A stretch of 64,000 nucleotides of DNA, taken from Limnovirga soli (GTDB lineage: Bacteria > Bacteroidota > Bacteroidia > Chitinophagales > Chitinophagaceae). The stretch spans positions 62,001 to 126,000 of the forward strand of contig NZ_WHPF01000002.1 of assembly GCF_013106755.1 (NCBI RefSeq), given 5' to 3'. Shown piece by piece: positions 1 to 7,741 of this stretch. Made by a program: the position numbers and the translations under genes. The notes beneath the pieces were generated by a model, which was not told the origin of the DNA, ran no database searches, and was given only the letters and a program-made list of their open reading frames with translations. How positions within the stretch are numbered: position 1 is the first letter of the stretch; each line of letters opens with the position of its first letter.

Positions 1-714
1 AAAATGAAAATCTTTTACCTAATATCGGGTTTTATTATTTTATATGGAATGCTTATCTCTGGTACAAGAGGTGCATTGTTTGGCTTACTGGGTGGCGGTT
101 TTGTATTTCTGATTTTAAGTAAAAAAATTAATATCCTTATAATTGGAGGTGTAATTGGTGCAATGTTTTATGGTGGCTTAAAATACACTTCAATTGGTAG
201 TGGTAATGGGCAAATTCAAAGGCTTAGATCGGCCTTAAACCCCGATAATCCTTCTTTGAAAGTACGTTTGGTTAACCAGGAGCGTTTAAAAAATTATTTG
301 AGTACAAAACCCTTTGGTTATGGAATTGGTACCATTGGCATATGGGGTATAAAATACAATAAAAAAATACCCATCAACAGTATTCCGCCTGATAGCTATT
401 TTGTAAAAGTATGGGCAGAGTATGGCATCATTGGCCTGGTTATCTGGCTTAGTATGATGATGTATATTTTAGGTAAATCGGTTGGAATAGTATGGAACAC
501 CCGGGATCCTGTTTTACAAAACAAACTGGCGGCCCTATGTGCAGGTTTTGCCGGGGTATTGTTATGTAGTTATGGCAACGAGGTAATTAATCAAATGCCT
601 ACTTCCATTGTTACGTATACCAGCTGGCCTTTATTGTGGTTAAGTACCCGTTGGGATACACCTCTGGTGCCAAAAAAAACCTCAGCTGATGAAGAAATAA
701 AATTGTTAACCTAA
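1..714 (+). CDS. O-antigen ligase / Wzy-like polysaccharide protein, 5' end cut by the window
   Basis: Integral membrane protein, probably a polysaccharide polymerase or O-antigen ligase acting at the inner membrane. The frame is open to the window edge, so the ATG at base 4 need not be the real start; family members are usually above 400 aa and only about 237 codons are present. Seen: hydrophobic helices near residues 3-20, 24-37 and 42-55, the motif SGTRGALFG (about residues 19-27), a long extracytoplasmic loop, and then DSYFVKVWAEYGIIGLVIW, which resembles the end of the Wzy_C domain. More hydrophobic segments follow. Two glycosyltransferase genes downstream on the same strand support a surface-polysaccharide locus. 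Ligase and polymerase cannot be told apart from this fragment. Confidence 0.75.
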   Translation, partial: KMKIFYLISGFIILYGMLISGTRGALFGLLGGGFVFLILSKKINILIIGGVIGAMFYGGLKYTSIGSGNGQIQRLRSALNPDNPSLKVRLVNQERLKNYLSTKPFGYGIGTIGIWGIKYNKKIPINSIPPDSYFVKVWAEYGIIGLVIWLSMMMYILGKSVGIVWNTRDPVLQNKLAALCAGFAGVLLCSYGNEVINQMPTSIVTYTSWPLLWLSTRWDTPLVPKKTSADEEIKLLT

Positions 715-1080
715 TTAAAATGGGGCGCAATAGATTTTAAAACCAATTATTAACCAGACAAAAAAACATAAATGCAGCTTTTCTTGCGTCGCACACTTGT
801 ACACCTGCAATACTATGCAGCCAATTACGTTTTTATCAGGTAGTATGTTGCTGGTTTATGACTTTGCCTGGTGCCATATGTTATACAGATAAAGTGATTG
901 CGACGCAACGATGATGCCATTTGTTATAAAGCTGGTATCATAACTTGAATAAATGAAGTATAAATGCAATAAAAATTAATTGAAAAACCAAACCAAATCA
1001 TAGTTTAGATCAGCGTTTTTATGTAAGTTTATATATATATCCAAACCAATATCTTCAATCCTAATGTTAAACATCGCTCT
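715..1080. other. 366-bp intergenic gap holding a dispersed-repeat pair
   Basis: No gene is supported here. The gap holds a dispersed-repeat core at 783-802 (forward, CTTGCGTCGCACACTTGTAC) and a decayed reverse half near 897-920 (gcgacgcaacgatgatgccat). The rest is AT-rich and leads into the downstream glycosyltransferase gene. Confidence 0.7.
783..920. repeat. Dispersed 20-bp-core repeat, inverted pair (second half decayed)
   Basis: Forward core at 783-802 has one change from the consensus CTTGCGTCGCACTCTTGTAC. About 95 bp later the reverse half keeps gcgacgcaa and the outer gatgccatttg. It lies between two co-directional genes. Confidence 0.8.
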
Positions 1081-2262
1081 ATGAACATCCTTACATCCAT
1101 CTTAAGCATTGTTATTTACATTGTAACGGCTTATATCACTATTCAGGTAATATATCTGCTGTTTTTTTCACTGGCTGGCAAACTAGCTAAAAAAAGGGTT
1201 TTTCCGGCAGCACAAAAAATACGTACAATTCGCATTTTTGTTCCTGGTTATAAAGAAGATGCGGTAATAATTACCACAGCAAGAGAGGCTGTTACACAAA
1301 ACTATCCTACAGATAAATTTGAAGTGGTCATCATCGCCGATTCTTTTTCTGCAGCCACATTGGCAACATTAAGAGCATTACCCATAAAAGTGGTAGAAGT
1401 AAGTTTTGAAAAAAGCACCAAAGGTAAAGCCATTCAAAAAGCCATTGAAGCTACCCAGGAAAACCCGGTTGATATTGTGGTAATTCTGGATGCAGATAAC
1501 CGCATGTCGCAAGGATTTTTACATGCAGTAAACAATGCTTTTGAAGCTGGTTACCGTGTGGTGCAAGGGCATAGAACCGCTAAAAACTTTCAAACACCTT
1601 TTGCTTTGCTGGATGCCTGCACCGAAGAAATTAATAACCATATTTTCCGCCGTGGCCACGTAGCTGTTGGGTTACCATCTGCATTAATTGGCAGTGGTAT
1701 GGCATTTGAGTGGCCTTTGTTTTTGCAGCTATTGGAAAATATGGGCGAAACAGCAGGGGAGGATAAGGAAATGGAATTCCGGTTAATGCGTCAGAAAATT
1801 GATATTGCCTTTTTGGATCAATCATTTGTTTACGATGAAAAAGTTGCCAAATCAGAAGTATTCAGTAAACAAAGAAGTCGTTGGCTGGCCATGCAGGTAG
1901 AGTTTCTGGAAAAATATTTTGCCGAAGGTTGGGTACAACTATTTAAAGGCAATATTGCCTTTTTTAATAAGGTATTTCAAACCTATGTTTTGCCTAGGGT
2001 AATGCTCGTATTACTGCTGCTGATATGGCTGGTGGTTACCTGGTTGTTAGCGCCATCATTATTGGTGTTTACCATAATATTATTTGTAGCATTGGCCTGG
2101 GCATTATTAATGGGCATACCTGCTGCCTGGTATAACCGCAATTTGGTAAATGCCTTTTTGCAAATTCCTTCTGCTTTGTTTTCTATGTTTAAAGCAATGT
2201 TGCATATTGGGCAGGCCCGGAAACAATTTATTCATACACCTCACGAAGAGGTAGAACACTAA
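1081..2262 (+). CDS. Membrane-bound family 2 glycosyltransferase
   Basis: Predicted inverting GT2 glycosyltransferase that uses a nucleotide sugar at the cytoplasmic face of the membrane. Seen: an N-terminal membrane helix (residues 7-31), a GT-A fold opening with RIFVPGYKED, the metal-binding DAD at 137-139 (VVILDADNR), the acceptor-site motif GSGMAF at 204-209, the acidic GEDKEME at 226-232 and QRSRW at 264-268 (the QxxRW motif of processive GT2 enzymes). Hydrophobic segments fill about 303-350. The architecture resembles cellulose or hyaluronan synthase-type enzymes. It lies between a Wzy-like gene and a GT1 gene, so a role in capsule or exopolysaccharide assembly is likely. The sugar cannot be predicted. 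Confidence 0.88.
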   Translation: MNILTSILSIVIYIVTAYITIQVIYLLFFSLAGKLAKKRVFPAAQKIRTIRIFVPGYKEDAVIITTAREAVTQNYPTDKFEVVIIADSFSAATLATLRALPIKVVEVSFEKSTKGKAIQKAIEATQENPVDIVVILDADNRMSQGFLHAVNNAFEAGYRVVQGHRTAKNFQTPFALLDACTEEINNHIFRRGHVAVGLPSALIGSGMAFEWPLFLQLLENMGETAGEDKEMEFRLMRQKIDIAFLDQSFVYDEKVAKSEVFSKQRSRWLAMQVEFLEKYFAEGWVQLFKGNIAFFNKVFQTYVLPRVMLVLLLLIWLVVTWLLAPSLLVFTIILFVALAWALLMGIPAAWYNRNLVNAFLQIPSALFSMFKAMLHIGQARKQFIHTPHEEVEH

Positions 2263-2272
2263 ACAAATTTTT

Positions 2273-2389
2273 ATGCCCTGGGGAACAGTAGCATTGCCTT
2301 GTTTAATCTTTTTAGTGGTGGGCCTAATTGCCGGCTTTCGAATTAAAGCCAAAAAGCAATTAAGCAAAAAAGACATAAAAAAATTATAG
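2273..2389 (+). CDS. 38-aa single-pass membrane peptide
   Basis: A short ORF that starts 10 bp after the GT2 stop and ends 40 bp before the GT1 start, in the same direction. It encodes MPWGTVALPCLIFLVVGLI, one hydrophobic helix, followed by a lysine-rich tail (KAKKQLSKKDIKKL) that would face the cytoplasm by the positive-inside rule. Placement and the clean helix-plus-basic-tail layout favour a real gene, perhaps a small partner of the adjacent membrane transferase. I recognise no family. Confidence 0.5.
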   Translation: MPWGTVALPCLIFLVVGLIAGFRIKAKKQLSKKDIKKL

Positions 2390-2429
2390 GTCAGCAGTTG
2401 CTTACTTATTCAACGCTAAAACATATTTC

Positions 2430-3680
2430 ATGTTAGATAAATCCACTTTTGAAAAACTGCCCGTATTCATCACTACCATGTCAAGATGGGATGGCGATAT
2501 TTCTTCTGCCTCACTTGCACTGGCAAAGGTTTTTAGCAGAAACAATCCTGTATATTATATAGACTATCCCTATACCTGGCCAGATGTTTGGCGGGAAAGA
2601 AAACAACCTACCGTAAAAAGAAGAATGAATGCCTTGTTGTGGGGCAAAGATTATTTGGTACAGGTACCCGGACAACCAGATTATTTAAAGGGTTCTACAC
2701 CAAAGCCAACTATACCGATTAATTTTTTATCTCCCGGTATGTTGTACAATGCCGGTAGTAATTATAACAGCAGGCAAATTGCCAGCCTGGTTAAAAAAAT
2801 TGTTGCCGAGAATGGTATCAGCAATTACTTGTTTATTAATTCGTTTAACCCCACTTTTCTGTCAAATATCAATAGCTTCCTGCAACCGGCGCTAAGCGTT
2901 TACCATAGCAGGGATGCCATTGGAGAAATAAATGAATACACCCGCCGGCATGGTATTTACCGTGAAACCGAATGTGTGCAACATTACGATATGGCTATGG
3001 CAACCTCTACTGAGCTATGTAAAAATATAAGTGCTTTAGCTGGTAAAGAGGTTAAATACTTCCCCAATGGAGGGGATATTACCTTGTTTAAAACAGCCAT
3101 TGAAAAAGTGCTGCCAAAACCAACTGAGTTGCAGGCAATTACCACACCCATTATTGGCTACACCGGTGCAGTTTGCCAGCGTATAGATTATGAATTACTG
3201 GTAAAAATTGCCAATGCCAATCCCGATAAAACCATCGTATTGGTTGGCCCAAGGCAAGACAAGGAAAATACCGATATTAACCTGGATGCCATCTCAAATA
3301 TTGTATTTACCGGCCCCAAAAAACTGGATCAATTGCCGGCTTATTTGCAGTATTTTGATTGTGCCATAATACCTTTTAAATGTAATGGCTTAACAAGGGG
3401 TATTTATCCGCTAAAAATAAATGAATACCTGGGTGCTGGCATGTCAGTTGTTACCACCAATTTTTCAGCCGATATTGCCTCTTTTGAAGAACATATTTAT
3501 TTGTCTGATAATCATGATGTGTTTTTGCAGAATATACAACAGGCCATACACAATAATAGTGCTGCCATAAAGCAACAAAGGCTACAAGCCGCCTCCGTTA
3601 ATGCATGGGAAAACCGGGTGGAATATTTTTGGGAAATAGCCTGGAATGCCTATGTAAAAAAACACCAGTTCTCAGGCTAA
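2430..3680 (+). CDS. GT-B fold (family 1/4-like) glycosyltransferase
   Basis: Predicted cytoplasmic glycosyltransferase of 416 aa with two Rossmann-like halves. Seen: the C-terminal half has a donor-site pattern with TPIIGYTGAV around 245, then DCAIIPFK, GIYPLKINEYLGAG (Glu331, matching the family's conserved acidic residue) and SVVTTNF. The N-terminal half (ITTMSRWDGDISSASLALAKVF) resembles the acceptor domain of teichuronic-acid/TuaH-type GT1 enzymes. No membrane segment is evident. It probably shares a transcript with the GT2 gene and the small membrane peptide upstream. Donor and acceptor are unknown. Confidence 0.82.
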   Translation: MLDKSTFEKLPVFITTMSRWDGDISSASLALAKVFSRNNPVYYIDYPYTWPDVWRERKQPTVKRRMNALLWGKDYLVQVPGQPDYLKGSTPKPTIPINFLSPGMLYNAGSNYNSRQIASLVKKIVAENGISNYLFINSFNPTFLSNINSFLQPALSVYHSRDAIGEINEYTRRHGIYRETECVQHYDMAMATSTELCKNISALAGKEVKYFPNGGDITLFKTAIEKVLPKPTELQAITTPIIGYTGAVCQRIDYELLVKIANANPDKTIVLVGPRQDKENTDINLDAISNIVFTGPKKLDQLPAYLQYFDCAIIPFKCNGLTRGIYPLKINEYLGAGMSVVTTNFSADIASFEEHIYLSDNHDVFLQNIQQAIHNNSAAIKQQRLQAASVNAWENRVEYFWEIAWNAYVKKHQFSG

Positions 3681-3739
3681 AAAAATTTAAAGCAAAATGC
3701 AATTGTGTGATACAAGCAGTATCATAAATGTCGGCTGTA

Positions 3740-3886
3740 CTTGCGTCGCACTCTTGTACTGTTGGATTATTTATTGGGCTCTATCTTAGGAAAGATTACA
3801 GTTTTTAAAATCATCCGTATTACATTTTTAGTAAGCCTGTTTTACTTGCTGCCATAACACCTGAACGTACAAGAGTGCGACGCAAG
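3740..3886. repeat. Dispersed repeat, inverted pair in a convergent gap
   Basis: Forward core at 3740-3759 and perfect reverse core at 3867-3886, 107 bp apart, lying between two convergent genes. The reverse core continues outward with tggcgttgccattt, the same outer motif seen at other copies. The facing arms could form one long hairpin in RNA from either strand. Confidence 0.9.
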
Positions 3887-3925
3887 TGGCGTTGCCATTT
3901 GTACTATTGCCGGGTTAATACTAGC

Positions 3926-6568
3926 TTATCTTATTAATACTACCGTACCTTTTTGGTTGATGAGTTTACCTGAATAATCAACGGCCTGAGCCATGTAAAC
4001 ATAGGTACCGCTGGCTTGTTTTATACCGCCATACATGCCGTCCCAACCTTTGCCCTGTTCCGACGTGCTAAACATAAGCACCCCCCAACGGTTAAACACT
4101 TTGAAATAGTTGAATTTTTGCATACCCACTACTTTGGGGGTTAATATATCGTTTAACCTGTCGTTATTTGGGGTAAATGCGCTGGGTATAAACAACTGCG
4201 GTAGTGTTTTGAAAATGGTTACCTTAATATTATCTGTTGCATTACAACCAACTGAAGTACCCACATTTACAAAATAAGTTATGGTATCTCTTTCAGGGCC
4301 CAATATGGCAATGGGATTGCTAATATTGGGGTTACTTAACCCAGTTATTGGACTCCAGTTATATACTGTGCCGCCAGTAGCGTTAAGTTGTAAAGGTTGG
4401 TTGGCTACTATTGCCGTATCGTTACCTGCAAATGCCAGTATTTTAGGAATCACGTTTACCACAATCGTATCAAAGCTGGGTTTGGGGCAACCCAAAACAT
4501 CTGTAACGGTAAGTATATAGCTTGTTGTTGCCTGCGGGCCAGCTGTTGGCGTTAATGTGTTTTCGTTAAGTAAAGAATTGGTGGGCGACCAGCTAAATTG
4601 CGAACCTGTTATATTGGCCTGTAATAGGGTTGTTTTACCAAAACAGATGCTGGTATCTACACCGGCACTGGCTTTGGGATAAGGCACAACACTTATTTTG
4701 ATACTATCCAATGCGGTACACTTACCAATTGATGCCGTTAGTTGATAGGTTGTGGCGGCTGTTGGTAATATAAATGGTTGGGCTTCTGTACTATCCCTGA
4801 AATTAGTGCCGGGGCTCCAGGCAAAATAGAGTGCATTGGTTTGGGGCTTTAATTGAATACTATCTGTAAGGCAAATAGTAGAATCGTTGCCTATGGTTAG
4901 CTGTACAGCTGAAACTACATTTACAATAATTGAATCGGTATTAATACACCCTTTATCGTTTACCGTAACAAAATAAGTGGTTGTAGATGGAGGAGATACC
5001 AGTGGGTCTGCCACTGTAGTTCTGTCAATATTTATATTGGGCGTCCAGGAGAATACTGCTGAACTGGATGTGGAAGATGCATGAAGCTGCAAAGTATCAA
5101 TTATACAAATAAGTGTATCCCTGAAAGGCAGTATAACATCGGGTTTATCTGCTATAACGATGGTTTTGACCAATGTATCCAGGCAGCCTTTGCTATTGGT
5201 TACCATTAGGGTCACATCCGCCGTTTGAGGCGAGGAATATTTGTACACCGGTGTTTTTAGTTTGCTGGTATCTGCCAGTGTACCAACATCACCAAAATCC
5301 CAGAACCAGGAATCAACCACGCCATATTGGGAGGTAGTTAAATCCCTAAATGTAAATGGGTTTAAGGCACAGCTGCCGGTTACTTCAAAATCAGGAATAA
5401 ATCCAGGGTAAACCAAAGCTTTTGCAATAGTAGAATCTGAACATTTTTCTCCCTTATTTACAACCAATTTTACAAAGTAGGTACCTGAATCTTTATAAGA
5501 AAAAGATGGCTCGGGTAATAATGAAGTGTCGGCATTGCTGGTAGTATCTCCAAAATCCCAGTAATAGGAATTAATAAGCCCCGAAGTAGAGGTATTGGTA
5601 AATATCAGGTTAAACCCATCACAGGTAATATAACTTGGTTTAAGTATTGCTTCCGGTATATCGCAGCTACCTACTTTTAAAATAAAGTCCTTATGATGTA
5701 TGTTTAGTCTTAACCCATTTCTCCATTCTTCGCAACAAACATTTACTACATATTTTCCCGGATCAGCGGGGGCTTTACCAGAAATAAGACCGGTTTTTCT
5801 GTCAATAGTAACACCAGGCCCCAATGGGCTGCCGCCTGAATAGGGGACCTTATATACTACATCATTTAAGTCAATAAAATTTGGTGGGGGAGGGTTGGGT
5901 TGTGTACTATCGCCCCCAACATAAGCTGAGCAAAAATAATACACCAGCGAATCGCCGTCCTTGTCTTTAGCACTATAGTCAATAGTAAAATTTCTATTGG
6001 CGCAAACCAATGCGGTATCTCCTTCACTAAACTTAGCCGAGTTATTTGTACCAGTTCCAATTTCTCCCTCCCCGGGAATACTGGTGGTAAATGTTGCCCC
6101 GATGGATCTTTCGGGGTAAGCAGTATAGTCCACATTCGATAAAAACTGTCTGCTATATCTTATCCAGGAAAGCAGATAACCATCAGGATTTCTGGCCAAA
6201 TCTATGATATTGCTAAAACGCCCATATTGAAAACAAACTGCTTTATCTCCAATTATACAGGGTACAGCATTTGGGCTGTTTTGAATTACCGGCGGATCCT
6301 GAGATACCCATTCTTTGTTTAAATGCAATGAATACTGTCTAACTCCATTCGAGGCCAGATAAATCCCAATATTTACCGATTCGCTATTTAATTCTGCACC
6401 AATAGAGTTGCAATCCCGATAAAGTAACATGATAATTTTATACTTATCAGTATTGGGTAAATCGCCGGGGCCAATATATTCATAATACAATTCCCCACCC
6501 GAAATATGGGTGGCTTTTACATCAAGAACACAACAATAAACCAGTATCAGTAATAAATATTTTTTCAT
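3926..6568 (-). CDS. Secreted PKD-repeat protein with gliding-motility-type C-terminal sorting domain
   Basis: Large surface or secreted protein (880 aa) likely exported by Sec and then the type IX system. Seen: signal peptide MKKYLLLILVYCCVLDVKA, then a THISGGELYYEYIG opening common in Bacteroidetes surface proteins. Two PKD-like units carry YYWDFGDTTS (about 335) and WFWDFGDVGT (about 422). Several further beta-sandwich repeats with a recurring D-T-x-C/L-x-L-x pattern (for example NDSTICLTDSIQL) fill 480-780. The C-terminus (FIPSAFTPNNDRLNDI, FNRWGVLMF, GWDGMYGG, GTYVYM, GTVVLIR) matches the CHU_C/gliding-motility-associated domain, a type B T9SS signal. Only 4 bp separate it from the upstream hydrolase gene, so the two are probably co-transcribed. 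Ligand or adhesion target unknown. Confidence 0.9.
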   Translation of the reverse strand: MKKYLLLILVYCCVLDVKATHISGGELYYEYIGPGDLPNTDKYKIIMLLYRDCNSIGAELNSESVNIGIYLASNGVRQYSLHLNKEWVSQDPPVIQNSPNAVPCIIGDKAVCFQYGRFSNIIDLARNPDGYLLSWIRYSRQFLSNVDYTAYPERSIGATFTTSIPGEGEIGTGTNNSAKFSEGDTALVCANRNFTIDYSAKDKDGDSLVYYFCSAYVGGDSTQPNPPPPNFIDLNDVVYKVPYSGGSPLGPGVTIDRKTGLISGKAPADPGKYVVNVCCEEWRNGLRLNIHHKDFILKVGSCDIPEAILKPSYITCDGFNLIFTNTSTSGLINSYYWDFGDTTSNADTSLLPEPSFSYKDSGTYFVKLVVNKGEKCSDSTIAKALVYPGFIPDFEVTGSCALNPFTFRDLTTSQYGVVDSWFWDFGDVGTLADTSKLKTPVYKYSSPQTADVTLMVTNSKGCLDTLVKTIVIADKPDVILPFRDTLICIIDTLQLHASSTSSSAVFSWTPNINIDRTTVADPLVSPPSTTTYFVTVNDKGCINTDSIIVNVVSAVQLTIGNDSTICLTDSIQLKPQTNALYFAWSPGTNFRDSTEAQPFILPTAATTYQLTASIGKCTALDSIKISVVPYPKASAGVDTSICFGKTTLLQANITGSQFSWSPTNSLLNENTLTPTAGPQATTSYILTVTDVLGCPKPSFDTIVVNVIPKILAFAGNDTAIVANQPLQLNATGGTVYNWSPITGLSNPNISNPIAILGPERDTITYFVNVGTSVGCNATDNIKVTIFKTLPQLFIPSAFTPNNDRLNDILTPKVVGMQKFNYFKVFNRWGVLMFSTSEQGKGWDGMYGGIKQASGTYVYMAQAVDYSGKLINQKGTVVLIR

Positions 6569-6572
6569 TCCC

Positions 6573-7379
6573 TTAATTAATGCCGGTAATAAAAGCTAGC
6601 AGGGCTTTGTTAAAAGTTTCGGTTGATTCCAACATACCCATATGACCACAATTTTCCAAAATGGTTACATAGGCCATTTTTGGTAAATGCACCTGTTGTA
6701 ATAAATCCTGCATAGGTGCTGCCACATCGTTGGTACCAATGACAAATAAAACCGGCAATTCGTTGTTTCGCAAAACTTCGGTATTGTCGGGCCTGTTCAT
6801 CATAGCTGTATAATAATGCTGTAACGCTTTTTTACTAAAATTATTTCCCTTTTCTATCAATGTAGCCACGCTATCAGCATGTTGTTTTTTATAAGTATCT
6901 GCAAATAAATTAGGGATCGTATTTTTTAGAAACGAATAGCTGCCATAGCTTTCAATCAGTTCGATACCTTTTTGGCGGTTTAGTTTTTTCTCTGCACTAT
7001 CGGCAAATGCGGTAGAATGCAGTAAGCCAAAACCGGTGAGCATATCGCGGTGCTTTTTTGCAAAATCCAATGCAATATAACCACCCATGCTGTGGCCTAA
7101 GACAACACAAGTGTTAATTTTTTCTGCTTGTAAAATAGCCGCAATAATAGCTGTGAAATAGCCTGTTTCGTTGGCTGCGGTGCTGTCCTCAGGTAAAACT
7201 GATGTGCCGCTTCCCGGTAAATCGGGTATAATAAGCCTGCAATGGGCGCTTAAAAAAGCAATTTGATGTTGCCAAATATCTCCGTCCTCACCAAAGCCAT
7301 GAATTAATACCACGTCGGGCCCGCTGCCTTCTATGCGATAATAAATGGATGCTCCATGAAAGTCAAGAAATTTGCCCAT
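6573..7379 (-). CDS. Alpha/beta-fold hydrolase
   Basis: Cytoplasmic serine hydrolase of 268 aa. Seen: oxyanion motif VVLIHGFGEDGDIW (about 23-36), nucleophile elbow GHSMGGY with Ser97, acid Asp218 in FVIGTNDVAAP, and His246 in ENCGHMGMLE, a complete triad in the usual order. A helical cap lies between about 110 and 205. Closest recognisable group: small esterases or haloalkane-dehalogenase/MhpC-type hydrolases. The substrate cannot be inferred. It is the first gene of a likely two-gene unit with the T9SS surface protein. Confidence 0.88.
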   Translation of the reverse strand: MGKFLDFHGASIYYRIEGSGPDVVLIHGFGEDGDIWQHQIAFLSAHCRLIIPDLPGSGTSVLPEDSTAANETGYFTAIIAAILQAEKINTCVVLGHSMGGYIALDFAKKHRDMLTGFGLLHSTAFADSAEKKLNRQKGIELIESYGSYSFLKNTIPNLFADTYKKQHADSVATLIEKGNNFSKKALQHYYTAMMNRPDNTEVLRNNELPVLFVIGTNDVAAPMQDLLQQVHLPKMAYVTILENCGHMGMLESTETFNKALLAFITGIN

Positions 7380-7473
7380 GCCTCAAAAATAGGCAGATAG
7401 CACCATTAAAACAGCAATTGCAGATAGTAAATACATTTTTATGTGCCAGGCAATAAGTCATTGGGCATCTTTA

Positions 7474-7660
7474 CTTGCGTCGCACACTTGTGCTGTAGTA
7501 ATACTATTCGCCAAACAGCCATGGAATACCTGGTATTTGAATGTAATAATTGATAAATAAAACTAATATTTATTCTTAAACTGCCGCCCCTTTGCCCCGA
7601 AGGTACAAGTGGGGCGTTTGCGTGGCAAAGCAGCAAATACGCAACAAACAGCGATGCCAT
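7474..7660. repeat. Dispersed repeat, inverted pair (reverse half decayed)
   Basis: Forward core CTTGCGTCGCACACTTGTGC at 7474-7493. The reverse half near 7603-7660 keeps ggtacaagtg at one end and gcgatgccattg at the other, with scrambled sequence between. Confidence 0.75.
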
Positions 7661-7677
7661 TGATTCAATATCTGGCA

Positions 7678-7720
7678 ACAAAAAACCGTATTACCATCAT
7701 TGCTGATTGGTAATACGGTT
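7678..7720 (-). terminator. Rho-independent terminator of ppdK
   Basis: Perfect 12-bp inverted repeat AACCGTATTACC (7684-7695) / GGTAATACGGTT (7709-7720), followed on the minus strand by a run of T. It begins 21 bp after the ppdK stop. Confidence 0.9.
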
Positions 7721-7741
7721 GTTATGGTTATCCTCAGGTTA

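Larger units (their letters stand above)
7380..7741. other. 362-bp intergenic gap with repeat pair and terminator
   Basis: Between two minus-strand genes. It holds a dispersed-repeat core at 7474-7493, a strongly decayed reverse half around 7603-7660 and the ppdK terminator hairpin at 7678-7720. No credible coding region: short ORFs here run through the repeats. Confidence 0.7.
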
